A stretch of DNA of 5,195 nucleotides from Acidobacteriaceae bacterium (GTDB lineage Bacteria > Acidobacteriota > Terriglobia > Terriglobales > SbA1), in assembly GCA_003156615.1 (NCBI GenBank), contig PMHI01000126.1, positions 7,865 through 13,059 of the forward strand, in the 5' to 3' direction. The notes under the pieces were generated by a model. The model had not been told where the DNA came from and made no database searches. It saw nothing but the letters and a program-made list of their open reading frames with translations. This document shows positions 1 through 5,179 of the stretch, in pieces. The stretch's first letter is position 1, and every line of letters starts with the position of its first letter. Both the position numbers and the translations under genes were made by a program.

Positions 1-535
1 GCGACCCTCCCGCCACCACTCGTGCGACCGGTGAGGCTCGATCCAGGAGCCTCGATCCCTTTAGACTTGGGGTAATGCTGAGGAACCGGCCCTTGCGGCT
101 TCGAAAGCAATCGCGATGGGTGGTGCCCGCTGGGTTGAAGATCAGAGTCGAGGACGAGCAAGGTCCGTCTTGGTTGCGTGCTTCAGTCAGATAAATCCCA
201 CGAAGCACAAGCACGAAATGGGGCGTCTCGTGGCTGTGGCGCGGAACTTCACGTTCCGGCACGGTCGCCTCCAGTTCCGCAAATTGAAATGAGGCCGTCT
301 GTACGGTCTGACAAGCGTTGCCGAGAAACACGCCTGCAGCGAACGTGGGCATTCGGTCACAACTCGCCCTCCCGGATTGCCGAGTTGCATCACCCATCCA
401 GACTGGATCCTCATGACGGTTGTCAGAGCTGGTCACACACATTCAGACGGAGCAAGGCGGCCAAGGACACGTTGGGGGGTGAGAAGAAGTTCCAAAAGGC
501 GATATTCCTCAGCCGGCGAGAAGCAAACCCAGAAC
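1..535. other. Unassigned flank without a convincing gene
   Basis: I recognise no protein or RNA family in this stretch. Several reading frames stay open for short distances, but none has a good ribosome binding site, family-like composition or recognisable motif. Short perfect inverted repeats are visible: GAGGCTC/GAGCCTC (33-39 and 47-53), CGGAAC/GTTCCG (242-247 and 253-258), AGGCCGT/ACGGTCT (292-298 and 303-309, with one G-U pair as RNA), AACTCG/CGAGTT (361-366 and 381-386) and ATCCAG/CTGGAT (396-401 and 403-408). Frame 1 is open from the left edge to a TAA at 73-75, so the tail of an upstream gene is possible but unsupported. The stretch could be a diverged non-coding RNA, decayed coding sequence or plain spacer. 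Confidence 0.5.
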
Positions 536-1135
536 CTATCGGACCCGCCCCAGCTTATCCATCGGCCAGTACCCAAACACAGCCTTACCGTAGATATAGC
601 TGTGGTTCACCGGTCCGAAATCCCGGCTGTCGTTCGACATCGACCGGTGATCCCCCAGCACGAAGTAGCTGTGCGGCGGCACCACCGTCTCCGGATACGA
701 TCGCGCGTCGTCATAGGCGGGCGGAACGTAATCCTCATCGAGGGCCTCGTTGTTCACATACACTTGCCCGCCGTCGATACGGATACGGTCTCCAGCCACT
801 CCGATCACGCGCTTGATATAGCTCTTCGAGGGGTCGCGCGGATAACGGAACACGACAATGTCCCCGCGCGAAATCGGCTCCAGGCGGTAGACGAACTTGT
901 TGACGAAGATTCGCTCCTGGTCCTCGAGCGAGGGCATCATGCTCGTGCCTTCCACCTTCACCGGCTGGTAGATGAACACGATGATGAAGGCCGAGATCGC
1001 CAGCGAGATAATCAGGTCGCGCAGCCACACTCCTAAGGCCGGGCGCAACCGAACCCCGGAGTTTGACTGTGCTGGTGCAGGCTGCGAAAGTGGCGACAGC
1101 TTGTTCTTTGATTCCGTTCTTGGCGTATCCGGCAT
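536..1135 (-). CDS. lepB: Signal peptidase I (type I leader peptidase)
   Basis: This membrane serine protease (EC 3.4.21.89) removes signal peptides from exported pre-proteins on the outer face of the cytoplasmic membrane, using a Ser/Lys dyad. The 199-residue product has a polar N-terminal tail (about 1-35), one hydrophobic anchor (about 40-57) and then the conserved S26 boxes. VEGTSMMPSL at 61-70 carries the nucleophile Ser65. SRGDIVVFRYP spans 89-99. YIKRVIGVAGD at 106-116 carries the general base Lys108. GDHRSMSNDSR at 161-171 is the last box, where the usual GDN reads GDH. Length and single-anchor layout fit the short bacterial type. The ATG start gives the expected cytosolic tail, but no clear Shine-Dalgarno precedes it and a -10-like TATACAAT lies only about a dozen bases upstream, so the leader may be very short. 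It diverges from the PCYCYC protein gene. Function is firm from the motifs. Confidence 0.97.
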   Translation of the reverse strand: MPDTPRTESKNKLSPLSQPAPAQSNSGVRLRPALGVWLRDLIISLAISAFIIVFIYQPVKVEGTSMMPSLEDQERIFVNKFVYRLEPISRGDIVVFRYPRDPSKSYIKRVIGVAGDRIRIDGGQVYVNNEALDEDYVPPAYDDARSYPETVVPPHSYFVLGDHRSMSNDSRDFGPVNHSYIYGKAVFGYWPMDKLGRVR

Positions 1136-1147
1136 GTGACTGTTCGT

Positions 1148-1155
1148 ATTGTATA
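1148..1155 (-). promoter_or_regulatory. Possible lepB -10 box (TATACAAT), near-leaderless
   Basis: Read on the minus strand, this is TATACAAT in an otherwise GC-rich spacer. It ends 12 nt before the lepB ATG. If it is a -10 element, transcription would start within about 10 nt of the start codon, which agrees with the missing Shine-Dalgarno. The only -35 candidate is TTCCTG, 18 bp upstream, which is poor. Assignment rests on base composition and position only. Confidence 0.3.
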
Positions 1156-1243
1156 CAGATCGCGCCCGCGCGGCAGGAAGTTGTACAGATGCTCTAAGTG
1201 CCTTCGAGGAGCCGCGTGGCTACCGGGTGGGTCGAAGGCGGGT

Positions 1244-1249
1244 TAAAAT
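1244..1249 (+). promoter_or_regulatory. Possible -10 box (TAAAAT) for the PCYCYC protein gene
   Basis: TTAAAAT stands out in a GC-rich spacer 21 nt before the preferred ATG at 1271. It leaves room for a transcription start near 1256 and for the AGGAG ribosome site at 1260-1264. No good -35 hexamer is seen at 16-18 bp spacing. The position fits, but the evidence is one hexamer. Confidence 0.35.
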
Positions 1250-1270
1250 AGCTTGATCGAGGAGAGCACC

Positions 1271-1756
1271 ATGACGCCGAGCCGCCTGCTTCAAAACAAG
1301 TACGCCGAGCGCGCCCTAGCCCTCATTTTTCTCTTAACCGTGACGCTGACCATGTCGGCTCAGTGGACCGCTCCGGAAGAAGAAGGAGGCATTCCGGCCT
1401 ATAATGCCGGTCCGCCGCCCAAGGCGACCAAACTCCCTCCCGTCCTTACCAAGGACCAGCTCTGGGGAGCGGACGCGCAGTATCCCTACCAGACGCACGC
1501 CTATGAGCTGGCGTCGAAGATTCCAGCCGTGCTCCACCAGCAGCCCTGCTATTGCTATTGCGACCGCATGGGCCACAATAGCCTCCATAGCTGTTACGAA
1601 GACACACACGGCGCCCGATGCGCCACCTGTCTGAAAGAGCTCTACTACTCCTATCAGCAGCACCAGAAGGGCAAGACCGCTGCCCAGATCCGCGCAGGCA
1701 TCATCAAGGGAGAGTGGAAGCAGATCGATCTGCAATCGGCCGCGACCATCAACTAG
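1271..1756 (+). CDS. CYCXC-family (PCYCGC-type) exported cysteine protein
   Basis: The start is set by AGGAG at 1260-1264, 6 nt before the ATG; a TTG at 1253 in the same frame has no such site. The 161-residue product begins with a basic stretch and a hydrophobic segment (about 14-30) ending MSA-QW, a plausible signal peptidase I site, so it is probably periplasmic or cell-surface. A low-complexity proline-rich linker follows (about 33-60). The conserved module is PCYCYC at 92-97, then GHNSLHSC at 101-108, His113 and the pair CATC at 117-120: six cysteines and three histidines in 28 residues. This matches the 'PCYCGC motif' family of unknown function, some of whose members are annotated as selenoproteins. 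All positions here are ordinary TGC or TGT codons. A metal-binding or thiol-redox role is a reasonable inference from the residue pattern but is not demonstrated. It diverges from lepB. Confidence 0.85.
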   Translation: MTPSRLLQNKYAERALALIFLLTVTLTMSAQWTAPEEEGGIPAYNAGPPPKATKLPPVLTKDQLWGADAQYPYQTHAYELASKIPAVLHQQPCYCYCDRMGHNSLHSCYEDTHGARCATCLKELYYSYQQHQKGKTAAQIRAGIIKGEWKQIDLQSAATIN

Positions 1757-1767
1757 TCCCCAGTCAC

Positions 1768-1822
1768 CAGTACCGAGTATGACCGCGTTTGCTCGGTACT
1801 CGGTACTAGCTACTCGGTACTG
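1768..1822. repeat. Palindromic GTACTCGG-type intergenic repeat / hairpin
   Basis: CAGTACCGAGTA (1768-1779) and TACTCGGTACTG (1811-1822) are a perfect 12-bp inverted repeat. The 31-base interior holds two more overlapping copies of the core, CTCGGTACT at 1792-1800 and CGGTACT at 1801-1807, so several alternative hairpins can form. It begins 11 nt after the stop codon of the PCYCYC gene, where it could stabilise or end that transcript. No T-run follows, so it is not a standard intrinsic terminator. It resembles a REP-like or otherwise dispersed intergenic element; copy number elsewhere cannot be judged from this window. Confidence 0.75.
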
Positions 1823-1861
1823 CTCCCACTATAACAATTGCCCTCCACCCGCCCTTTGAGT

Positions 1862-1875
1862 GATACTTGAGTATC
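1862..1875. promoter_or_regulatory. Operator-like palindrome GATACT-TG-AGTATC
   Basis: This is a perfect 6-bp inverted repeat with a 2-bp centre, 65 nt before the TPR gene. It overlaps a direct repeat of TTGAGT (1856-1861 and 1867-1872) spaced by 11 bp, about one helical turn. The size and symmetry suit a dimeric repressor site. No regulator is identified, and a short palindrome can arise by chance. Confidence 0.3.
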
Positions 1876-1939
1876 GGCTCTTCAAGTTTCTGGAGCCAAG
1901 GAGTCCCCCATTACGACGAGCACAGGAAAAATTCTTCAC

Positions 1940-2518
1940 ATGGCTCAGAAGGCTAACCCCAAGAAATCATCCGTCGCGGACGACCCCCGCATCACTCAAG
2001 CCCTGCAGAATTATGAAGCCGGACTGCGTGCTTTGCAGGAACACAAGTTCGAGAAGGCGAAACCGCTATTTGAGAAAGTGCTCGCCGGCCCCAGCAAGGA
2101 ACTGACCGACCGGGCCGCCGTCCATCTCAGCACTTGCAACCAACACCTCGAGCGCTCGGCCACGCAGCAGTTCAAGAGCGTGGAAGAACACTACGACTTC
2201 GCCGTCTCTCTCATGAATATCGGAGATTACGTCACCGCTCGCGAGCACATTGAAAAACTGCTTAAGCAGGCGCCCAAGACGGATTTTGTCATCTATGGCT
2301 TGGCCGCACTCGACTGTCTTACCGGTCACGTGGAAGACTCTCTCAAACATCTGGATGAGGCGCTTCACCTGAATTCCAGCCTGCGCTTCCAGGCGCGCAA
2401 TGACTCCGACTTCCACAACCTGGCCGAAGATCCTCGCTTTACCGAGCTGTTGTACCCGGATCCGGCTGCCGACCTCGCTGCGCCGGAAAGCTCCTTCCGG
2501 GAAGACGAATCGTTTTAG
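1940..2518 (+). CDS. TPR-repeat protein upstream of yvcK
   Basis: This 192-residue soluble protein has no signal peptide or membrane segment. It is built of helical pairs resembling tetratricopeptide repeats: about 22-50 (NYEAGLRALQEHKFEKAKPL), about 81-110 (HYDFAVSLMNIGDYVTAREH) and about 114-147 (VIYGLAALDCLTGHVEDSLK). The A/G/Y/A spacing is typical of TPR. The segment NDSDFHNLAEDPRFTELL (about 154-171) is a tail often found at the end of bacterial TPR arrays. The C-terminus is acidic and probably disordered. Such proteins act as binding scaffolds; the partner is unknown. AGGA (1924-1927) lies 12 nt before the ATG, a rather long spacing. Its stop is only 12 nt before yvcK, so the two are probably co-transcribed and may share a role, which is inference from layout. 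Confidence 0.85.
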   Translation: MAQKANPKKSSVADDPRITQALQNYEAGLRALQEHKFEKAKPLFEKVLAGPSKELTDRAAVHLSTCNQHLERSATQQFKSVEEHYDFAVSLMNIGDYVTAREHIEKLLKQAPKTDFVIYGLAALDCLTGHVEDSLKHLDEALHLNSSLRFQARNDSDFHNLAEDPRFTELLYPDPAADLAAPESSFREDESF

Positions 2519-2530
2519 ACAAGTTCTCGG

Positions 2531-3592
2531 ATGGAAACCAGAATCGCTGATCTTTTGTCCTTGGAGAAGGCTACGCGCGAACGTGGCCTCCGCGTAGTCG
2601 CCATCGGGGGCGGCACCGGCCTCTCCACGTTGCTCAAAGGACTCAAGCGTTTCGCTCTCGCCCCGGGAGAGGTGGCCGTGGCCCGGCCCGACTCGCCCGT
2701 CATTCGAGACCTATGCGCCGTGGTTACGGTAAGCGACGACGGCGGCTCCAGCGGCCGCTTGCGCAAGGAACTCAACATGCTTCCCCCCGGCGATATCCGC
2801 AACTGTATCGTTGCCCTTAGCGAGGATGAGGCTCTGCTCTCCCAGCTCTTTCGCCATCGCTTCGCAAAAGGCTCGGGCCTTGAAGGTCACAGCTTCGGCA
2901 ACCTCTTTCTCGCCGCTCTGACAGACATCACACAGGACTTCTCCGAAGCGGTGCGGCTTTCTTCGGAGATTCTGGTCACCCGCGGACACATTCATCCCGC
3001 CACCACTTCCAACATCGAACTGGAAGCCCTGATGGAGGATGGCACTCGCGTCCGCGGAGAAACCAAGATCACCGCCAGCAAAGTCCGCATCCAGGAACTC
3101 TTTCTCGTTCCGCCCAACGTCGATCCTCTGCCCCAGACGCTCGACGCCATTGCCCGCGCCGATATCATCAGCATCGGTCCCGGCTCTCTGTTCACCAGCC
3201 TCATCCCCAACCTGCTGGTGCACGGCATCGCCGATGCCATCGTCAACTCGCCGGCCACCAAGGTTTACATCTGCAACCTGATGACCCAGGCCAACGAAAG
3301 TCTGGACCTTACAGCCGCCGATCACATTCGCGCGCTCAATCGCCACGCCCGACAGCAGATCTTCGACTACGCCATGATCAATCGCACACCCGTCTCCTCG
3401 GAACTCAAGTCCAAATATGCGCTGGAGGGCGCCTGCCAGATCGTTGCCGATCTCGATGCCATCGAAGCTCTGGGCGTGATCCCTGTACTGGGAGATTACC
3501 TCGAACAAGCCGGCGTCGCCCGTCACAACACCGCCCGCGTGGCCAGCGACCTTATACAACTCGCGCCCGCCGCGCAAAAGCCCGTCCGCTGA
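2531..3592 (+). CDS. yvcK: YvcK/CofD-like UDP-GlcNAc-binding gluconeogenesis factor
   Basis: The 353-residue product belongs to the CofD/YvcK fold. Members of the YvcK branch bind UDP-N-acetylglucosamine, are needed for growth on gluconeogenic carbon sources, and influence peptidoglycan synthesis and cell shape in Bacillus and mycobacteria. Visible motifs, in order, are IGGGTGLSTLLKGLK (25-39, nucleotide-sugar loop), TVSDDGGSSGRLRKEL (66-81), PPGDIRNCIVAL (85-96), EGHSFGNLFLAAL (118-130), IGPGSLFTSLIPNLLV (215-230) and NLMTQANESLDLTAADHIRAL (249-269). The last usually reads TQPGET and is TQANES here. An insert of roughly 20 residues (about 43-60) sits between the first two motifs. Length is near normal for the family. 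The ATG has no Shine-Dalgarno and follows the TPR stop by 12 nt, which points to translational coupling. The usual rapZ and whiA neighbours of Gram-positive genomes are absent. A CofD transferase role for F420 synthesis is unlikely given the SDDGGSSGRLR signature and no F420 genes nearby. Confidence 0.95.
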   Translation: METRIADLLSLEKATRERGLRVVAIGGGTGLSTLLKGLKRFALAPGEVAVARPDSPVIRDLCAVVTVSDDGGSSGRLRKELNMLPPGDIRNCIVALSEDEALLSQLFRHRFAKGSGLEGHSFGNLFLAALTDITQDFSEAVRLSSEILVTRGHIHPATTSNIELEALMEDGTRVRGETKITASKVRIQELFLVPPNVDPLPQTLDAIARADIISIGPGSLFTSLIPNLLVHGIADAIVNSPATKVYICNLMTQANESLDLTAADHIRALNRHARQQIFDYAMINRTPVSSELKSKYALEGACQIVADLDAIEALGVIPVLGDYLEQAGVARHNTARVASDLIQLAPAAQKPVR

Positions 3593-3648
3593 GAAGCCTT
3601 AATTCACGCACGCTCCATTTCTTCCTTTCCCCTGCACGTCCCACTCGT

Positions 3649-3654
3649 TAGAAT
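3649..3654 (+). promoter_or_regulatory. Possible -10 box (TAGAAT) for the secreted protein gene
   Basis: CGTTAGAATG lies in the spacer between yvcK and the next gene, about 85 nt before its ATG. A pyrimidine-rich stretch lies upstream, with TTTCCC at 17 bp spacing as a weak -35 candidate. If used, it separates the secreted protein gene from the yvcK transcript and gives it a leader of about 80 nt. No terminator hairpin is seen after yvcK. Confidence 0.35.
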
Positions 3655-3739
3655 GTCCAGAGAAAGAACCGGTGGAGCTACGGTGCAGAGCTAAGATCGT
3701 CCAAAGATCAGATCGTTGGAAGATAAGAATGAAGGTAAA

Positions 3740-4201
3740 ATGAAGAGAGAATGGAAAAAGCCGGCACTTGCCGGCCTGCTGCTATTGATTCTCTGCCTGC
3801 TCGGAGCTGCGGTCGCACAGCGCGGCCCTAACGACGACCCCACTGCCACGCTGAGTTTTCTCATCGTGAAGGAAGACAACGGCAAACCCGTTCGCAACGC
3901 CGCCGTGATCATGCACCCCGTAAATGCTCAGGGCAAGCAAAGCAAGGGCGGACTCGAACTCAAAACCGACTCCGAGGGCAAGACCAGCTTTGACGACATT
4001 CCCTACGGCAAACTACGCGTGCAAGTGCTGGCTTCAGGATTCCAGACTTTCGGCGAGGACTATGAAGTGGACCGGGCTAAGATGGATCTCACCATCAAGC
4101 TGAAACGCCCCCAAGGCCAGTACTCGATCTACCAGGACCACCCCGAAGAGAAAAAAGACGACAAGACATCCCCCCCGGATCCCAACGCCAAGCCGCAATA
4201 G
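3740..4201 (+). CDS. Secreted carboxypeptidase-regulatory-like domain protein
   Basis: The ATG at 3740 gives a clean signal peptide: basic start KREWKK, hydrophobic core about 9-22 and the site AVA-QR after residue 26. GAAGG (3731-3735) lies 4 nt before it. An in-frame TTG at 3716 would add eight charged residues and is less likely. The mature region, about 127 residues, has one Ig-like beta domain at about 36-122. VRNAAVIMHP, TDSEGKTSFDDIPYGKLRVQV and SGFQTFGEDYEV read like the CarboxypepD_reg family (a G-x-T/S-x-F turn, then the YG-x-L-x-V strand). A charged Lys/Asp/Pro-rich tail follows (about 123-153). These domains usually serve adhesion or stability and carry no catalytic residues. No fused TonB receptor or peptidase is present, so this is a stand-alone copy. 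Substrate and partner are unknown. Confidence 0.8.
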   Translation: MKREWKKPALAGLLLLILCLLGAAVAQRGPNDDPTATLSFLIVKEDNGKPVRNAAVIMHPVNAQGKQSKGGLELKTDSEGKTSFDDIPYGKLRVQVLASGFQTFGEDYEVDRAKMDLTIKLKRPQGQYSIYQDHPEEKKDDKTSPPDPNAKPQ

Positions 4202-4255
4202 AAGGCTTGTGATCGTCTGATGCTGGATGTAGAGTCTGACTGCCGAGTAGAATTT

Positions 4256-4636
4256 ATGAACTATCTTCTCAAGACCGAACCAACAGTTTATTCCTTTGCC
4301 GATCTCCAGCGAGAAAACACGACGATCTGGGACGGCGTCACCAATCCTGCCGCGGTCAAACACCTGCGCGAAATGAAGCCGGGCGAGCAGTTAGTGATTT
4401 ATCACACCGGAGATGAGAAAAGCGCAGTGGGAACTGCGACCGTAGTATCGGTGGACGCGTCGGACGCAAAGAATCCCCAGGTGAAAATCAAGGTTGGCAA
4501 GCCGCTGGCCAAGCCCGTGACGCTGGCCGAAGTGAAGGCGAATAAACTCTTTGCCGATTCTCCGCTGGTGCGGCAAGGACGATTGAGCGTCGTTCCCTTG
4601 ACCGCCGCTCAGCACAAGTTCGTCACCGGCCAGTGA
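4256..4636 (+). CDS. Compact EVE-domain protein (PUA-like modified-base reader family)
   Basis: The ATG at 4256 is chosen because MNYLLKTEP is the standard family N-terminus; an in-frame ATG at 4220 would add 12 unrelated residues. No clear Shine-Dalgarno precedes 4256. The 126-residue product is essentially one EVE domain. MNYLLKTEPTVYSFADL spans 1-17, TIWDGVTNPAAVKHLREMKPG 23-43, LVIYHTGDEKSAVGTATVV 46-64, KPVTLAEVKANK 86-97 and the closing strand GRLSVVPLT 108-116. Most EVE proteins are about 135-155 residues and have a DPxS-rich loop before the VTL segment; here it is replaced by a short DASDAKNPQV link. EVE belongs to the PUA/YTH/ASCH superfamily, whose pockets bind modified nucleotides in DNA or RNA. 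The ligand here is unknown. It starts 54 nt after the secreted protein gene and converges with the DUF6249-like gene. Confidence 0.9.
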   Translation: MNYLLKTEPTVYSFADLQRENTTIWDGVTNPAAVKHLREMKPGEQLVIYHTGDEKSAVGTATVVSVDASDAKNPQVKIKVGKPLAKPVTLAEVKANKLFADSPLVRQGRLSVVPLTAAQHKFVTGQ

Positions 4637-4663
4637 AGCGCTCTCAGCACCGGACCTTCAGTG
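4631..4663. terminator. Possible shared hairpin between convergent genes
   Basis: CAGTGAAG (4631-4638) and CTTCAGTG (4656-4663) pair with one mismatch around a 17-nt loop. The arms contain the stop codons of both converging genes. No T-run is present on either side. The symmetry and position suggest a weak bidirectional terminator, but stability is modest. Confidence 0.2.
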
Positions 4664-5011
4664 CGCGCGCGCGTCTCTCCGAATCAGCGCGTGATCGACA
4701 AAGAAGCCCAGCCCGACCGCCAGCGGAATCACGCCAAAGGTCGCCGCGATCATCGCATCCGGCTCCGCGCGTCCGATCAGAACGAAGGTCACGATATAGC
4801 CGATTGCCCCGGCCACCAGCAGAATTCCTGATCGTCGCGAACGCGCCGCTTCCGAGAGCTCCGGTTGCATCGGAACGTCCACCCCGCGCGCAATCGCCGC
4901 CATCCGTTCCTCGCTGCGCAGCTTGCGCACCCGGAAGAAGGTGTACATGGCCGCCATCGGAATTCCGAAGATCATCACTACTGCCGCCAGTCCCACAAAG
5001 TAGCCGTCCAT
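4658..5011 (-). CDS. Small membrane protein, DUF6249-like
   Basis: The start is fixed by a perfect AGGAGG (5016-5021 on the minus strand) 4 nt before this ATG. An in-frame ATG 30 nt upstream lacks a comparable site. The 117-residue product has an N-terminal membrane segment (about 4-26). Next is a basic cytosolic stretch, FFRVRKLRSEERMAAIARGV (25-44), then a short polar loop and two further hydrophobic segments (about 62-80 and 86-106), ending in RRDARAH. The 'R-x-E-E-R-x-A-A-I-x-x-G' helix after the first membrane segment is the signature I associate with DUF6249 proteins, which have no known biochemical role. It is convergent with the EVE gene and has a divergent intergenic region upstream. 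Family assignment rests on this pattern from memory. Confidence 0.75.
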   Translation of the reverse strand: MDGYFVGLAAVVMIFGIPMAAMYTFFRVRKLRSEERMAAIARGVDVPMQPELSEAARSRRSGILLVAGAIGYIVTFVLIGRAEPDAMIAATFGVIPLAVGLGFFVDHALIRRDARAH

Positions 5012-5045
5012 AGTGCCTCCTGATGCCGACGCTGGTTTCATCTTT

Positions 5046-5061
5046 CACGGTTAGCGCCGTG
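5046..5061. promoter_or_regulatory. Inverted repeat CACGG-N6-CCGTG upstream of the DUF6249-like gene
   Basis: A perfect 5-bp inverted repeat with a 6-bp centre lies about 35 nt upstream of the minus-strand start. It could be an operator or a leader hairpin for that gene. It is short enough to occur by chance. Confidence 0.2.
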
Positions 5062-5115
5062 TCAGGGGTAGTTACGCGCGCCCGGAGGAAAAAGTTCCCG
5101 CCTTTGTTTGGGAGT

Positions 5116-5165
5116 TCGGCATCAGCTTACAAATCTTTGCAAAACTCTCGGCATCCGTTTAGCAA
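5116..5165. repeat. Two direct repeats, TCGGCATC-N-G-Y-TTA, 32 bp apart
   Basis: TCGGCATC occurs at 5116-5123 and 5148-5155. In both copies it is followed by N-G-Y-TTA and a CAA. The 32-bp offset is about three helical turns, so both copies face the same side of the DNA. They lie in the divergent region between the DUF6249-like gene and a possible ATG at 5190. This arrangement resembles paired activator or repressor sites. The regulator is unknown. Confidence 0.4.
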
Positions 5166-5173
5166 CCAGGGCT

Positions 5174-5179
5174 TACACT
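5174..5179 (+). promoter_or_regulatory. Possible -10 box (TACACT) ahead of an ATG at the right edge
   Basis: GCTTACACT lies 10 nt before an ATG at 5190 that runs off the window after two codons. No Shine-Dalgarno precedes that ATG, so a leaderless or very short-leader transcript would be implied. Too little of the downstream sequence is present to say that a gene starts here. Confidence 0.2.

Noticed and set aside
65..292. Open plus-strand frame ending in a basic peptide, with a possible ATG at 116
   Set aside because: The 58-codon product from 116 has no Shine-Dalgarno and no recognised family, and frame 3 is open over part of the same bases (to 194). Coding evidence is too weak to call a gene.
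22..310. Group II intron or tRNA-like element suggested by GTGCGACC at 22-29, local hairpins and TTCGAAA at 99-105
   Set aside because: No domain V-like hairpin with the catalytic triad and no maturase gene are present, and the TTCGAAA loop lacks a five-base-pair T stem. No RNase P or tmRNA signature was found either.
187..414. 75-residue minus-strand open frame downstream of lepB
   Set aside because: Its composition is arginine- and cysteine-rich with no motif, no ribosome binding site is seen, and overlapping frames are equally open. It looks like a chance frame in GC-rich DNA.
178..1036. Long plus-strand open frames (178-816 and 377-1036) opposite lepB
   Set aside because: They lie antisense to a clear lepB with all catalytic boxes, and their products are arginine-, proline- and histidine-rich with no family features. 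They are mirror frames of a GC-rich gene.
2711..3577. 288-residue minus-strand frame opposite yvcK
   Set aside because: The plus strand carries every conserved YvcK motif; the antisense product is glycine- and valine-rich with no motif or ribosome site, a common shadow in high-GC coding DNA.
4248..4253. TAGAAT just before the EVE start as a -10 box
   Set aside because: It ends 2 nt before the ATG at 4256, so transcription from it would begin inside the gene. It is probably chance or serves no promoter role for this start.
4633..5048. Plus-strand (4633-5013) and second minus-strand (4644-5048) frames over the DUF6249-like gene
   Set aside because: Only the 4658-5011 frame has membrane segments and a perfect AGGAGG before its ATG; the others are arginine/serine/proline- or arginine/glycine-rich shadows.
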